From the NCBI GenBank assembly GCA_949130485.1, contig OX422185.1, positions 16,371,011 to 16,435,010 of the forward strand: a stretch of DNA of 64,000 nucleotides, in the 5' to 3' direction. Positions within the stretch are counted from its first letter, which is position 1; every line of letters begins with the position of its first letter. Positions 1-12,635 of this stretch are shown here, one piece after another. The notes under the pieces were generated by a model that was given only the letters and a program-made list of their open reading frames with translations, had not been told where the DNA came from and did no database searches. The stretch is from Agelas oroides. Taxonomy: Eukaryota; Porifera; Demospongiae; Agelasida; Agelasidae. The position numbers were made by a program, and so were the translations under genes.

Positions 1-2064
1 ATGGGTTTTTTTGTGATACTTGTCCTGAGCATAATCAACACATTCTTCATCACAATCGGTGCAGATTTTGAAAATTGCTTGAAAGCATAATCAGTGGAAA
101 AAATAGACAGTAATAACAGGCACATCTCTACATGTAACATCCTACCATGATCAGTATTAAATGGCACACAGGAACCTTCAGATTGGAATTGTATTGCTAC
201 CTATTTGAAGCTGAAGTTTGACGAGAGCATGAGGAGAAAGTTTCTCTGACCTTTCCTACAACAGGAACTAGCCTTAACTCTTGATGTAAAAAGTGAGGCC
301 TATTTCTCTTTATCAAAATGTCAAGAGAGTCTCTGTTGAAATATGAAAATTGATTAGCAGTGACCCCGGATGTTTTCATTAATAAAGGTCAACCTTTGTC
401 TGATTTTGTTGCAGGTAGGTACCTGTAGCCTCGTACCCAGGCTCTCTCCACTAAGGAGGGGGAGAACCTGGTACGTTTTATCACATGGGTGACATCAAGA
501 ATAGACATGGCGTAGATATGACTTAATTGCATGTGGGCATGCACAGAAGTCTGCCCACATAGCTAGGAGCTTGCTGTACAAGTGTAGCTACATGGCACAA
601 AAACCAGTTGCTACAGTAACCACAAATTGCAAGGTAGACCGGTGTAGTAGATGTTCAGTGTCAGAAACAGTATGGGCCGAATGAACAAATTTTATGATTT
701 GTTACGTGTTGTATGCTTGAACATGAGTGTCTAGCTTAGTCCACCCTATGTGACTGAGCTGTGTCTACCCTTGATGTCACACACATGATAAAATATACCA
801 GGCTCTTCCCCTCCTCAGTGGAGCATGAGAATGAGGCTAGCTGGTGGGTACTAATTAGTTTTGTGTTGATCCAATTTAGCAAACTACCAGGAATGAAGCC
901 CCTCAGTTACCAGCCTTGTAACAAGGAAACATGTCCAACACAATCTGAAGATACCAGGAATGGCTTGTTTCATAAACATCCTAGTGTAGCTTTAAAAAGG
1001 CCTGTTGCTGCAGCTGCTACTGTGTACCATGAACCAGTTTGCTTACTTCTTGGCTTTAAGAATCTAAAGATTGGGCAGTAACTTGCTGTTTGTCTTGTAA
1101 AGCGACCACACCATTACCACCTTTACTATGGTCGAAGTTGCTTGAATTGATAGAAGACCAATCTAACTTCGCTTATTGCATGCTCACTCCAATTAATAAT
1201 TTTGTGTACTTTTAGCCACGTTCCCAGGCCTCCTCTGTTGTTTTTTTTTCCTCTTGGTTTGGGTTCAGTATCATACATAGAAGCAAAAGAGTGGTGAAAA
1301 ATTGGGAAAGCCTGGGAGCACATGTGAGGTGGACACGAGGTGGACGTAGGGGGGGCAGTGCCCAACTACAAATATGCATGTGTACTAGTTGTGTGAGTGA
1401 CTTTCTTACCAGTTAAGTGGTGTAGTCTCAGTTTCGAGGGTGTCTGAAGTCCTACCTAGCGGTGGAGCACTCGATGATGAAGTCTGGTGTGTTACTTGAA
1501 TGTAAACCCCTCCCCTCCACCAAAACCAAACCAAAGAGCAAAACACAGGGGAGGCCTGGGAACGAGGCTATGATATAGTCAGGTTGAAGTCAAAGGTCAT
1601 CATTGCTAATGGTAGCCTCATTCCCAGGCCAATTAGAGAAAAGGCCTGGTTTCTGCTGTTCACATAGACATTTAATTTTCAGACATTCACAGGGAATTCA
1701 TGATAGCATCCCCTTGTGTTGTGACATACATAGTGTATACACTTTTGATAATGTGCACAAAACCTGGATTTTGCTGTTTTGTATGCCTTCCAGTGACTCT
1801 GAGGTGAAGCAATGGTGCCTAAACTCAAATAAGAGGGTGTATAAAGTTGTCATGTCTTGGGTGATACATGTAGACACGAGTATACGTGTATATGATGTCA
1901 TCGTTACAATCACATGATGTAGACTGTAATGTGGTGCATGCTTGTATAATTCTACATGAGCTTTATGCACTAATTGTAATTAAGCACATGCATGAACGGT
2001 AGCTACCAGGCCCATTATTTTCCCTGTATTTTCAAGTCAGCCTGGGAATGAGGCTACACTAATT
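1..2064. other. Gene-free stretch with MITE relics
   Basis: No frame here has coding character or a convincing splice pattern. It holds a short CCCAGG/CCTGG hairpin around 430-475, one near full-length MITE (listed separately) and scattered copies of the motif CCTGGGAAYGAGGCTA near 2040-2055, which recurs across the whole window. The remaining sequence is AT-rich and unremarkable. Confidence 0.6.
1213..1570. mobile_element. MITE of the TAGCC..CCCAGG / CCTGGG..GGCTA family
   Basis: The left end reads TAGCCACGTTCCCAGGCCTCC and the right end reads GGAGGCCTGGGAACGAGGCTA, an inverted pair. The interior carries the same landmarks as the copies at 7508 and 62699: a CAGTAT(A/C)ATACAT segment, a GTGGACACGAGGTGGACGTAGG segment and a run of G. 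There is no coding capacity, so it is non-autonomous. The superfamily cannot be named; the flanking bases would fit a TA target, which is weak evidence. Confidence 0.75.
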
Positions 2065-2862
2065 GGGGCGAGCCTGAGCGAGCCCCACACTAGCGTGACT
2101 GCATTGCCCACGTGTGTGTGTAACTATCTATGCTTGTTTGTTTGGACCGACCACTTACCGTAAGTTTCAAATGAGCGCATTCAAAATTTTAATATTTTAC
2201 GATGTCCACGCCGACGTGTACTACAGCTAAGCCGTGAGAACAAGCGTGAAGGTCTACTGCCAAATTGCAGGGTCGGCGTGAAAGAGAGCGAGAGCAAAGA
2301 CGATTCAAGTTGAATGTGTTGGCAGCGCGCACGGCAACTTACTTTCTGAACTATGGTGACTCTGACGATCGCGTGACAAGGCAGGCTACGAGTGACAGGC
2401 AGCAGGATGTATGCTGGCTTCAGGTACGCGCTTGGCATCACCGCTCATACATATCAGGGATGCAGTGCAGTGTTGGCGACCCGGAGCGAAGACGACTGAA
2501 GTTGAAGCACGCGTGGCAACTTAATTCTGATTTGTGCTTGTATCGACGACGGCAGGCCACTAATTGGACGGTAGCTAGGTGACTGCCGGGGTCGCTTCAG
2601 GTAGGGCCATGCATAAATGGTACTCATAAACGCCAGAAATTTAGCTCATGATTTCGGCGTAATGCTTAGTCCATACATGTGTAGCCACGTTAGCTGCCCT
2701 GGCTGGAGAAATGGCTGGCATATGTGATTTATGCATAGTGAGGACTTACTAGTTACTTATGCGTTATCAAATTTGGCTTTAAGCAGTCGACAATGACACA
2801 TCCTGCTGTGTGCCATGACAAAGTAGTAAATCAGCAGTTTGCTGCTTGCTCAGGCTCGCCCC
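2065..2862. mobile_element. Non-autonomous TIR element, about 0.8 kb
   Basis: It is bounded by an exact 15-bp inverted repeat, GGGGCGAGCCTGAGC on the left and GCTCAGGCTCGCCCC on the right. Its interior (about 2080-2450) is clearly related, in inverted orientation, to 58855-59290, including a block around GACCGACCACTT and a block around GCGTACCTGAAGC. Open frames inside, for example at 2181-2441 and 2265-2582, are not conserved as protein between the two copies. No clear target-site duplication was seen. Confidence 0.75.
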
Positions 2863-5330
2863 ATGATGATGATAATCATCTCACTAGTAGCCGTAACCCA
2901 TAACCTGCAGGCATTCACCTCCTTATATGGTAGCCCAAATAGTCAACAAAGTATTTACACTGTGTAATTAGTATCTTTTTCATATTGCTAGCTGGTCTCG
3001 TCCCCACACCAAACTTTCTGTGCATGCCCTGTAGACTCGTCGAAAAATATGATCTGGACACATTCAGTGGGAAAAGCTGTCTTTGATTATAAAGTGTATC
3101 AGCATGTTGTTGCACCAATCACATTGCTCAAGATAAATTGTGTTTATACCCTAAATCAGGATAATAGGCACCCATAGAAAATAAGCACCTCATGAATTTA
3201 GGCACCATTTGATTACATCGTGTTTATAGGCACCCCTACAAAAATGGGCACCTTTTTTGGTGCCAAAGCTTACACTGGATAATGTAATTACTGACCACTT
3301 TATCTCAACTGGCCCCAGTTTCCCTAGTGAAGGTGTCTAGACCCTATTTTTCAGCATGGCTGCAGGGTGCGTGAAAAATTTGGTCTGTGGATGAGACAAA
3401 ATCGCTAGCAGAATTCTTGCAAGTGAATAATCAGAGCAACAACTGGGAGACATTTGCCTATGAGATATCATTGTGTTATGACAAACTACAACCTACTCAC
3501 TATGGTAACATTCATGGCTGACATGAGCATCATGTGATGCTGCTGGTGACAGTTTTGTATTGTGGTATGTTCTTGCAATAATACATCCCCTTCATGCAAA
3601 TGTCCTCCATCCTATTTACCTATCAAGTTCTTACATGGATAATTTTAATGCCTCGTGGTGAGCGTCTTCGGGGTGTGCTTTTAACGAGCTTTTTATTGAA
3701 TAGTTTCGTAAACAGAGTGTATTGTTACTGTGCAGTAGACACTATAGTGTTGTGAAGTTACAGACTGATCAAGGCACAACCACAAGTAGTGTGTTCATAC
3801 CATGGTCTATTGTACTGTAATATATGTTACCCACCATCCCATATATTCAGGGTTTTTTCTAGAAATGTAGTTTAGGGGAGAAATTGCTTTTGTGGGGAGA
3901 GAAAATGTGAAAAAAAAACATCCAGTTGGCCATTTAACAGCCACCCACCTAGGGGGGTCTGAGGGCATGCTCCCCCAGAAAAGTTTTGAAATTTAGGTGT
4001 CTGGGATCACATTTGGTGGCTTCTCAGACCCATTGTAACTATAGAGCCAAAAGCAATGAAATACTAGAACTTTCATGCCACAGGAAGTCACTGATTGAAG
4101 CATGACTAGCTGAAGGTACTTCCCCAAGAAATCACACCAGCATTACTTGTTCTATAAAGTTTCGTGTGAATCGCAGTGGAAAACTACCTTAGTTCAACTG
4201 TCAACCAAATTTCGCCATGGGAACATAGCAGCAAGTACGTACCCTCACTGTTGTTGTATCTTATTCCAAGTTCACTATCAATTCTTATCACTACTTCCTG
4301 AGTAAAACAGGTTTGTTTCAACCTAAGGATACCAATGCCTGAACTCAGCTAGTTCACAAATCACCTTTCCTCATTATCTTCTCTTGTAGTCACTAGATTG
4401 GTTTCTGTGCATGCACCCTGGGGTTAAAAGAGTTCACATTTGAGGTCACATTAGTCCATGATCTAAAGCACTATCAAGCCAAATACGTTTAGGTTCAGAA
4501 TCCTAGATAGTGTGGGGAAGCGTTCAGACATCTTGTAATTTTTTGGTTTTTGCTAAGGTACAGCTTCTTGGTGCTGGATGTGCCCTTGTTGCTACGGTAC
4601 CCTGTGTACTCTATGACAACCCATTCATCAATACTGCCAGCTGTGGCATGTAGGGAGTGATCTATTCTGAACCATGAATGCCATTTCCTTGCACCGGCTT
4701 TAACAAGCTTGTTTCTCCAAACATGATACAATGGAGTACCAGTAACTTTGTTAGGCCATGGGTTTCAGCATAGATTGCCACTATATACCATATAGTATTC
4801 ATGGAATACTAATTTTCATTATTTTTGTGCTGAAATTTTTCACCCATGAAGTTTCGTAGATACTGCCACTTAGGTTTGGCTCTGTTTCGCTACCTGCACT
4901 TTGTTGACAGTGCCCTTGATCCACGGGGTCATCTTTTTTAAGCTGTCTTGCATGTGTTGATGATGAAGTGAATAGAGGACTAATGACAGACACACGAGCA
5001 AATAAGTGAGGCCATTTCCTCTCATTTACTGCAAAAGACAACCACCTGAAACAAACAGATCAGTACAGTTGCCATTCTCACATTGACGTGGTAGTTCTTC
5101 AACATTGACTTTCCAAATCTCCTTATAGATGGGGTAACTTCTCAGGCATGACTCATTGCTAATGCACTCCACGTTGTTGAAAAGAAATTTTATCCATTTG
5201 CACATGTGCTCCAAGTTCAAAGCTCATATTAGCCTATCACTATTACACTATCAAATATAAAACATTAATTCTGGGGGGCTTCTTGAGCTTTTTCCCACCC
5301 ATGAAGATAACCTGCTATACAGTAAAGTAA
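2863..5330. other. No gene seen; one old repeat
   Basis: The ORFs here are short and lack splice context. Around 3850-4020 there is a stretch containing GGGGGGTCTGAGGGCATGCT followed by CCCCCAGAAAA. It has the look of an old dispersed repeat, but only one copy is in the window. Nothing else could be supported. Confidence 0.5.
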
Positions 5331-5332
5331 AG

Positions 5333-6000
5333 AATGCTCTTAACATTAACTGTACTGCAGACCACAGGGAGAGCTTCCAAGAACCTAATAGTGTACCATA
5401 TAGTGGGAAATGTTCTTAACATTAACTGCACTGCAGACAGCAGGGAGAGCTTCCAAGAACCAAATAGTGTACCATATACTGTATGGTTAGTAATTTTCGC
5501 GAGGGATTTATTTTCACATTTTTTGTGAGTCAAGAGCTATTCACGAAAATCAAAATCACAAAATTTGTAGTGCCCATGTGCACTGGTGAGCAAATTGCAC
5601 TTTGATTGGGCACTAATTCAAACTATCTAGCCATCCTAGCCATCTGGAAGCAATCGCCTCTATGAACGCCCTATAGGTACAAGGCTATATTATGCTTAGT
5701 TTGGCTGTGCCAGCATATCTTTTTTCCCCCATACTGGAACAAAGAGCTCTGCAGAAGATTCTAGACATGCGCTTAGCTTTTAGCCGTACAGCTAGCTAAC
5801 GTGTAGGTTCCAAACTCACTGACCATGAAAATTAAAACTGCAAAAATGTCTGAAACTTGGATGTTGACCTGTTTTGCGAAATTTGTACCCACAAAAATTA
5901 CCAACCATACGGTACTAGATAATGTTCTTAACATTAACTGTACTGCAGACCACAGGGAGAGCTTCCAAGAAGTAGTGTACAATATAGTGGGAAATTTCAT
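5333..6000. repeat. 75-bp duplication plus a dispersed third copy
   Basis: A unit beginning GTTCTTAACATTAACTGTA and containing CAGGGAGAGCTTCCAAGAA occurs twice in tandem (about 5336-5410 and 5411-5486) and once more at about 5928-6000. Between the tandem pair and the third copy the sequence TTTTCGCGAGGGATTTATTTTCACA at about 5495-5520 is partly mirrored at 5875-5905, which suggests that the copies belong to a small inverted-repeat element. It is non-coding. Confidence 0.7.
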
Positions 6001-7507
6001 GGCACAAGCATTTCATGGTTGTTATATTAGCTAAATGAAGATTTTATGGTTGAGTGTTGTTGGGTATATAACAGTCTTGACAGTCTTGCTGAAGTCAGCA
6101 GTTACCACAATACAGGATGCAAACAACCGCACAATACCAGGCACTATTTAGCTATAGCCACAGTGCTGTCAAAAATTATGAAATCAACTTGAAAATTTTA
6201 TAGTAACATCCTCAGTTGTTGCTTAGCAACCAAATTTCAGCCAACCTTTGTGCTCATGCTGCTCCTGGAAATGCAACTTGTTTCTTGGATGTTACCTCCA
6301 GCAACCCACTGCTGTACCCCTACCCTTTCCACTTCATGTTATTCATGTCGAAAGATTTGGTGGCTAAGCAACATCCAAAACTGTTGCTAGGCAGCCGACA
6401 CAGCATTGGAATTTGAAGCCATTTGTGGTTCAACATGCACACACAGTGTTCACTTGTACTTGCATTCAGCTAATTTTGTGCAGCTGTCAGGGATTACTGT
6501 TAGCTGTCAATATCACTGGACTGGACTACTGGACTGGACTGTTTTTGCACTTTAGTTCACCTATTAGTGTAAAAGTGCTGAAGTAGCGAAGGATTTCCGG
6601 TGTTGCAACCACAGATTGTGTTTTCTGCAATGTGATTGGCGGTTAGAAAATTCTACGCAGAAATTAATGAAGCCCAAGGAATCGGTGGAACGTCACCAGA
6701 TCCTCTCCTCGCGGGTGGGGTCTGGGCATGAGACTAGTCCAACTGTTGTTGAGAATTCCTTAGTTACCAAACCACCACTCAATATTGTTGTGAATATTGG
6801 TATTCAGCCTGTCTGTATAAGAACCCCCAAATCTTTGTCTACAAACATACATCAATAAACACAGTGTCACTACATTGTGTGGGGATAATGTATGTCTCCA
6901 TATGGTTTTGTGGTCCATTATAGGTTGTACATTAGACCAGGTACAATTAAATTCCAATACTCTCTTTTTCATGTGCCAGTAATAAGGTTTTCTTCCGTTA
7001 GGTGGGATATGGCTGCACAAGAAAAAATGTGTGGGTAGGCACCTGTACCTTGTGGTCAGCAACTACCCCATTGTACTACTTCACAATCACCATTTTCATG
7101 CTCCATTGATAACACCCACTATGCTTAAAGTCATTATGCTTGCAAATAGTGATTGTTCAGCTCGTAAATAAGGAACAAAACTGTAAACATCTTCTCATCA
7201 TCTCTATTCATGAGTGCAGTGGTAGATTTCTTAAACTGCACCTTATAAATTGGGACACACAGCATTAAAAGAATACTGACATCATATATACGTAACAGAT
7301 TTCTATCCCACACTGCACAAACAGTGCCTTGTTTTCCTCTCGGCAATACTGTAAGGGGTAACTAGAACATTTAGAAACAAGGTACAGTCCCACTTCTTAG
7401 TCTGAACTCTAAGTATCATTAGTGCCACATTGAAATTATGGGATAACTTACCATGTACTCTTGATTTGGACCTCATGGAATGATGAGTCCTAGTCAAGTA
7501 GGAACTA
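6001..7507. other. No gene seen; fragment of a dispersed repeat
   Basis: The segment at about 6575-6640 (GTGCTGAAGTAGCGAAGG... TGTGTTTTCTGCAATGTG) recurs with a few changes at about 35694-35755, so it is part of a dispersed repeat. A tandem CTGGACTGGACTACTGGACT stretch lies at 6517-6540. No coding exon could be supported. Confidence 0.5.
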
Positions 7508-7900
7508 CCTAGCCTTGTTCCTAGGCCTCCCCCGTTTTCGTTCTTCAGTTTGCGTTCAGTATAATACATGGAAGCGAAAGAGCGGTAAAAAACCATGAAG
7601 GCATGGGAAAACACTTATCATGTGAACGACATCAGGTGGACATGAGGTGGACGTAGGGGGGGAGGGATCCACACTCAAATAACATACTAGTCTTCATTCT
7701 CGAGCGCTCCATCGCTAGGCAGGGCCCCAGACGTTCATGGGATCAAGAGTACTCAACTTAAATGGTAAGAAACTTGCGCTCAGATTTATTGCACACAAAT
7801 TTGTAGTTGGGCACTGTCCTGCTTCATCCATCCTACGTCCGCTTGTGTCCACATCACGTGATAAGTGTTCCCAGGCCTTCCCCATTTTTCACCATTCTTC
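7508..7900. mobile_element. MITE, same family as 1213-1570; right end truncated
   Basis: The left half (TAGCCTTGTTCCTAGGCCTCC, then GCGTTCAGTATAATACATGG and AGGTGGACGTAGGGGGGG) aligns with the left half of the element at 62699. The right half contains CATCCTACGTCCGC and TCCCAGGCCTTCCCCATTTTTC but breaks off without the GAGGCTA end. It is non-coding. Confidence 0.7.
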
Positions 7901-8754
7901 TCTAGGAATTACCCTGTCTCAGCAAAAGGTGAACTTGTCTTATAAAGAAATATACATGTGGTAGGAAAGGTGAAGATGTTGTAGCAAAAATGGATGTCTA
8001 GAGGAGGTGGATGTAAAACCATACCTTTTTGTTCTGTACAACATTAATTAAAATATGCATGACATTTGAGTTACTTTCTTGTGATCTCTTTCTTGACCTC
8101 CAGCCTTTTTCGTAACCAGTTCACTGGGGAGGGAGAAACACAGCTACAAGAGGCAACAGAAGAAAGAAACAGTTACCCTGGCTTTGTTAAACTTGGAATT
8201 GGTGTATGATATTATTAGTATAGGTAACTCTTTGGTAAAGTACTATTTTATTGAGCCTGAGTATTGTGGTGCCAATCTCCTATTTTAGTATTTAATAGAC
8301 ACCATTATATTGTGTTGAAAAACTACAAACCATTAAGCAATTTCTGCTAGTATTATTGTGCTGTAAAACTATAGTTATGTTTTACATCTTACCAGTATTG
8401 TGGCGTGTAACTATCACTTTTAAAATGTTTTTTTTTTTTTCAGTATCACAATTGTTTTGGCTATGGTGTTTGGGGTACATATCTGTCTGCAGGAATATAT
8501 AGTCATAATGCCATGAATTCTTTGTTTAGCTATGTGGTGGTCCTGAAGAAGCTAAGTGCTTTATTTTAATAGATTGTACACAACCACAACAGCTGCTGTA
8601 TAAGCAGGTCCATGGCAATTTTTGATTACTGCATGCACCTACTATATTATAGGGCAGGATCTTAGGTCATTTTGGAGATGTGTTGATGATAAGTATAATT
8701 AATAGCATGGTTTCGAGTGCAATTTGGGATAAATAGCATGAGTGAATGGCTATT

Positions 8755-8786
8755 AATTGCACGAGGCGAAGCCAAGTGCAATTATG
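8755..8786. repeat. Short palindrome
   Basis: TAATTGCAC and GTGCAATTA flank a short GC-richer loop. It probably marks the end of a small inverted-repeat element. The surrounding 7.9-8.86 kb has no supported gene. Confidence 0.4.
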
Positions 8787-8860
8787 CCAATCACGAGTGG
8801 TCAGTGGTCAAGGAATGAGGTAATTTACCTGTTACGGTAAACTTCCAGTTTTGGTTACAT

Positions 8861-9277
8861 GCCTGTCACAAAGTAAATGGGCACCTGAGTAGGTGGTTCC
8901 CCAGCCCATTTACTCCAGAGCAATTGGTCCCCTGGGCAGTGTACGTATTCCGGAGTAGCTGTTCCCCCCCAAGGATCACTTAACACTTACTCCAGAGTAA
9001 CTAACAACCCCTTGAAGTAAATGGTCCCCCACTCAACTGCTCACACTAGAGTTTAAACTTTGGTATAGATGTTGCTCAAGTAAAGTCTACACATTCATTT
9101 TTATTTTAGAACACTTTCTCTTTGCTAGTTGAGACCTCAATTGGTACAAAAGCCGGGAAGAGCATGTAACATTGATCACAAAGAGGGGGATAATTTACTT
9201 CAGGGGGGACCATACTCCTAAGTGGACTGTCCCTGGGGACTACTACTTCGGGGGTCCATTTACTTGGTGACATGCCC
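8861..9277. mobile_element. Non-autonomous TIR element, about 0.4 kb
   Basis: The left end, TGCCTGTCACAAAGTAAATGG, is the imperfect reverse complement of the right end, CCATTTACTTGGTGACATGCC. The interior repeats the theme ACTCCAGAGTAA / TTACTTCAGGGGGGACCA on opposite strands, so much of the element folds back. It has no coding capacity. Confidence 0.7.
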
Positions 9278-11036
9278 AAATTTCAGGACATACTACTTCC
9301 AGCAACAATCTTGACATGTACACTTCATCCATTCATGGTTTCTTTCTTACCTGTGTGTGCTTGTTAAAACAACTGTTTTGGAATCAATGCATGCACTTTC
9401 ATATCTCAGCTCGGATACCCTAACTGTAGGGCACTTTAGTGTACTGTACAGTAAGTCTCTTTTCCTGTAATGAGCTACCATCTCCATACAGTACCATAGA
9501 CTCCTTTCTGAGCACTCAGTTCCCATGCATGGTAATGCGTATACGTCATATTGGAGGTCGAGTGCTAAGTATGGAGGTCAGTACTGGTCTGTTAGCATGC
9601 TGATGTGGGTGACATTGTTACAGCAATTTTTTGGAAAATCCAGACAGAGAGCAGCTAGTCTAGTACTGCAACATGATATTGTTTTGCTGTATCAGAAGTG
9701 TAATAAACATACTTTGCTAGTCATAACCAGAGTATCCCTGCCATTCCCAAACTAAAGGAATGGGGTTTGGTATGGTGACATTATATTTTACCTACTTAGC
9801 TTCACACTCTACAGAACTTAGCCATGTGCATACTTCTACTAAAGCAATATACATAAACATGTCACAAGATCTCCTAAATACAAGCTAGATTTTTTACTGT
9901 TGTGTGAGGATGCCAAAATATCAAGTATGAGACTGTCATGCAATGCTGTTGTACACCCACTGGCACCTCAAGCCAGGGTCCTGGTCAAGACAACTGCCAG
10001 CTCTTGATTTCCCCTATACTTTGCCTCTTCCAACTTATGAAAGCCAAGATCAGAATATAAAGTCCCTGCATGGTGGCCTGCTGTTGGGTGAGGCTACAAG
10101 ACCCCCTTCCTGGGTATGAGACTTGTGTGATATCACAAGACCTTCCTTCTGCATGTGTACCATTTGTTAGTTTATGAGGATTTCACCAAGACCTTCATCG
10201 GTAAGTATGACTGCTGTTGGGGGAGGATCCGATGAGACCCCTTTCCCAGTATGGATACACAACTGCTGTTGTGTGAGGATGATGAATGCACCAAGTCACT
10301 CTTTGCTATTGTGTGATCTCCTCCACCATGAGTATGACGCATTTCGCTATTCAGCCTACTGTGACAACACTCTCCTTCAATTCTGGGTGCATATGAGACT
10401 ATTTTGCTATTGTTGGGGGGTGGAACAATCTACTTATGACTGTTCTGTATTGCTATATATTAGCTACCAGCTTTACTTGCACTACAACTATTAGTATAAC
10501 TGATTTTTATATATCATGCAAGTTTTTTCATGACTCTTGTGGTACCTTGTCAATCAGTTGACAAGTTTCAAACAGTGACCATCATTCTTATGATGCAAGT
10601 CCTAGCTGTCTTGCCATGGTTCGTACCAAAATTTCTTCAAATATGAGACTCTGACTCCTGACAACTGTCAACTGGTACCGGCATGCACCTATATAATTCT
10701 ATAGGGTGTCTTAATAACCATAGTTAGCCTTGTTCCCAGGCTGGTGGCGAGAATCTGGAAACTAGGCTAAATCATAGTATCATGCATGATAATATTATTG
10801 TATATTGTGGGTAGTTATTATTAAAAACAGCTAGTATTATAATTATTCATACACAAAACTGTAATGGGAATTCAGCATGTGGGCAAAAACATAATTACAC
10901 GTAGATTGCTGTATATACTAACATCCAAGGCTATAATGTGCATACACAAAATGCATACATAAACAGTGCTAACACCTCAGTGAGTTAAAAATTGAAGTGA
11001 AAATTGCTTAAAAATTGATGTTTGTGTGGATGGAGG
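9278..11036. other. No gene seen; degenerate short-period repetition
   Basis: Between about 9890 and 10450 a loosely repeated phrase (CTGCTGTTGTGTGAGGAT, then GAGAC) recurs at irregular spacing and gives open but meaningless frames. The rest is AT-rich. The 3' end of the minus-strand gene lies just beyond 11036; no clear AATAAA-type signal was found on the minus strand within the next few hundred bases. Confidence 0.45.
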
Positions 11037-11051
11037 TCAGTCTTGAGATCT
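11037..11051 (-). CDS. Proposed last exon of the minus-strand unknown gene
   Basis: A strong acceptor (pyrimidine-rich tract TTTCTTTTTGTCATTGCAG) ends at 11052. Read in phase 0 from the preceding exon, the sequence gives Arg-Ser-Gln-Asp and then TGA at 11039-11037. The exon therefore adds only four residues and the stop. The acceptor and phase are visible. That this is the real terminus, rather than a different exon being used, is inference. Confidence 0.4.
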   Translation of the reverse strand, partial: RSQD

Positions 11052-11566
11052 CTGCAATGACAAAAAGAAACATTATGTAATTTGAGTACCACATAACTCA
11101 AAGATGTATTATTAGTATTTACAATTCTGCAGGACGGAAAGTTTTCGCTATATTCTCTAACTTTCATGAAGATGTTTTGCTGAGAGGCCTGAGCTACAAG
11201 TGGGCTCTTATCTCATGTTGACATCTTACTTGTAACCAAACACAATTTACTGGTGAAACTATAGACAACAGACAGCAATAACCAGTTGGCTTGACAAAAA
11301 TTTACCCCAGGAGGAAATTTCCCACAATACACTAAGTTTCCGAATCAACATCATACTGTAATCATAAAATGAAAGTGATTGTAAATTTCTCTAGCCAATG
11401 AAACTTTTGTTTTGCAAATGTTTCGGTAACTATACAGTTACCATCATCAGTGCAATATGGAAAGACCACTGATACAAGGAGTAAGAGGCCAAGAAATTTA
11501 CAACCATGAGCCATCCTTGCCACACAGGACTTTTCTCATAAAACTAAAGTAGTGTCATGTACATAC

Positions 11567-11701
11567 CTGGACCTCAATGGGCATCACGGTCATCTGGTCA
11601 GCATAGCGGATCTCAACATCACACGAGAATGGCTTGTCTGAACAGCCAAACAGATCTCTGATCTCAAATTGAAACTGACGCACTTTGCGCAGAAAAAGAT
11701 C
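11567..11701 (-). CDS. Exon of unrecognised gene (45 codons)
   Basis: It is flanked by a TTTTTCTCTTAATAG acceptor and a GTATGT donor, and is phase 0 at both ends. It encodes a segment beginning DLFLRKVRQFQFEIRDLF and ending MTVMPIEVQ, with alternating hydrophobic residues that look like beta strands. It joins in frame to the exon at 12116-12271 (intron 414 bp). No motif names the family. This folded-looking C-terminal end contrasts with the Ser-rich, probably disordered middle of the protein. Confidence 0.65.
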
Positions 11702-11746
11702 CTATTAAGAGAAAAACAAAAGGAAATATTTGAATTCGAAGGTTCC

Positions 11747-11868
11747 ATGAAATCATGGGAGACATTAAGTTATAGATCATGCCACATTAGGTTCAATACC
11801 AAACTACATGAAATCATGGGAGACATTAAGCTATAGATCATGCCACATTAGGTTCAATACCAAACTAT
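11747..11868. repeat. 61-bp tandem duplication in an intron
   Basis: Two near-identical 61-bp units (containing GGGAGACATTAAG and CCACATTAGGTTCAATACC) stand head to tail and differ at a single T/C site in the part compared. They lie in the intron between the 12116-12271 and 11567-11701 exons and probably reflect a recent duplication. Confidence 0.85.
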
Positions 11869-12115
11869 AAGACTTAGCATCGTTCCCCAGTTTTTTTAAT
11901 CTGTTACATGCAAGAAACAGCCTGAGAATCAGGCTATTGAATATGATATCGTGGATTTACTGATTGGTGGTCTAAAGATGTTACATAGGGAATGTTATCC
12001 TGATGGGTTTGCTGACAATGTCACCCTAATGTGCACCCCATAGAATGATCTATACTGGACAATGGTGTATCAATGATGTCACAATAATGTCACCATCATG
12101 ACCTTTGACCCTCAC

Positions 12116-12271
12116 CTTCTCTGTACTAGTGACTACACTGAATCCAAACTCCAGGTCCTCTAGAGCTGTTGCCACGGTAAAGTCATCTCCAAATGTGGAT
12201 ACGTTGCTCCCTTGAAGCTCCTCACATTCCACCAGCCTGTAGCTCTCCAGAGATTTGAGTGATATGAGGTC
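12116..12271 (-). CDS. Exon of unrecognised gene (52 codons)
   Basis: The acceptor is TCTCTCTTTCCTAG and the donor is AAG|GTGAGG; both boundaries are phase 0. The peptide begins DLISLKSLESYRLVECEEL and includes FGDDFTVATALEDLEFGF, ending in VVTSTEK. It joins in frame to the large upstream exon across a 364-bp intron that contains a short GT-rich run (about 12299-12320). It reads as part of a globular domain together with the end of the upstream exon (FFCPRVGKDASLFAVQVCLV) and the next exon. The family was not recognised. Confidence 0.7.
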
Positions 12272-12635
12272 CTAGGAAAGAGAGAGGAGGGTGTGAGTAT
12301 GTGCGTGTGTGTGTGTGAGTGTGAATTTAATTTTACATCAAACTCCAAATGTATCTCATAAGACAAGTGCTAAATCATTACCACCTGAAGTGGCGTAGAA
12401 ACAACTTTAGATTGGAGTATGTACATTGTGTTTCTAAGTGCATGACTTTACCCAACTTAGTCACATTTCAACGAATCATGAAGTCTAAATTTGGCACAAG
12501 AGACTTCATGATTCTGATTGTCAGATAGCACTTGATATGTTGAATAAAACTTTGTCTGGTGAAGGTTGAAATACAAAGCCTAAACTGAATGGTGAACTAT
12601 TTCTAAACACTAACATCACAGAAAGTGTTAAGTAC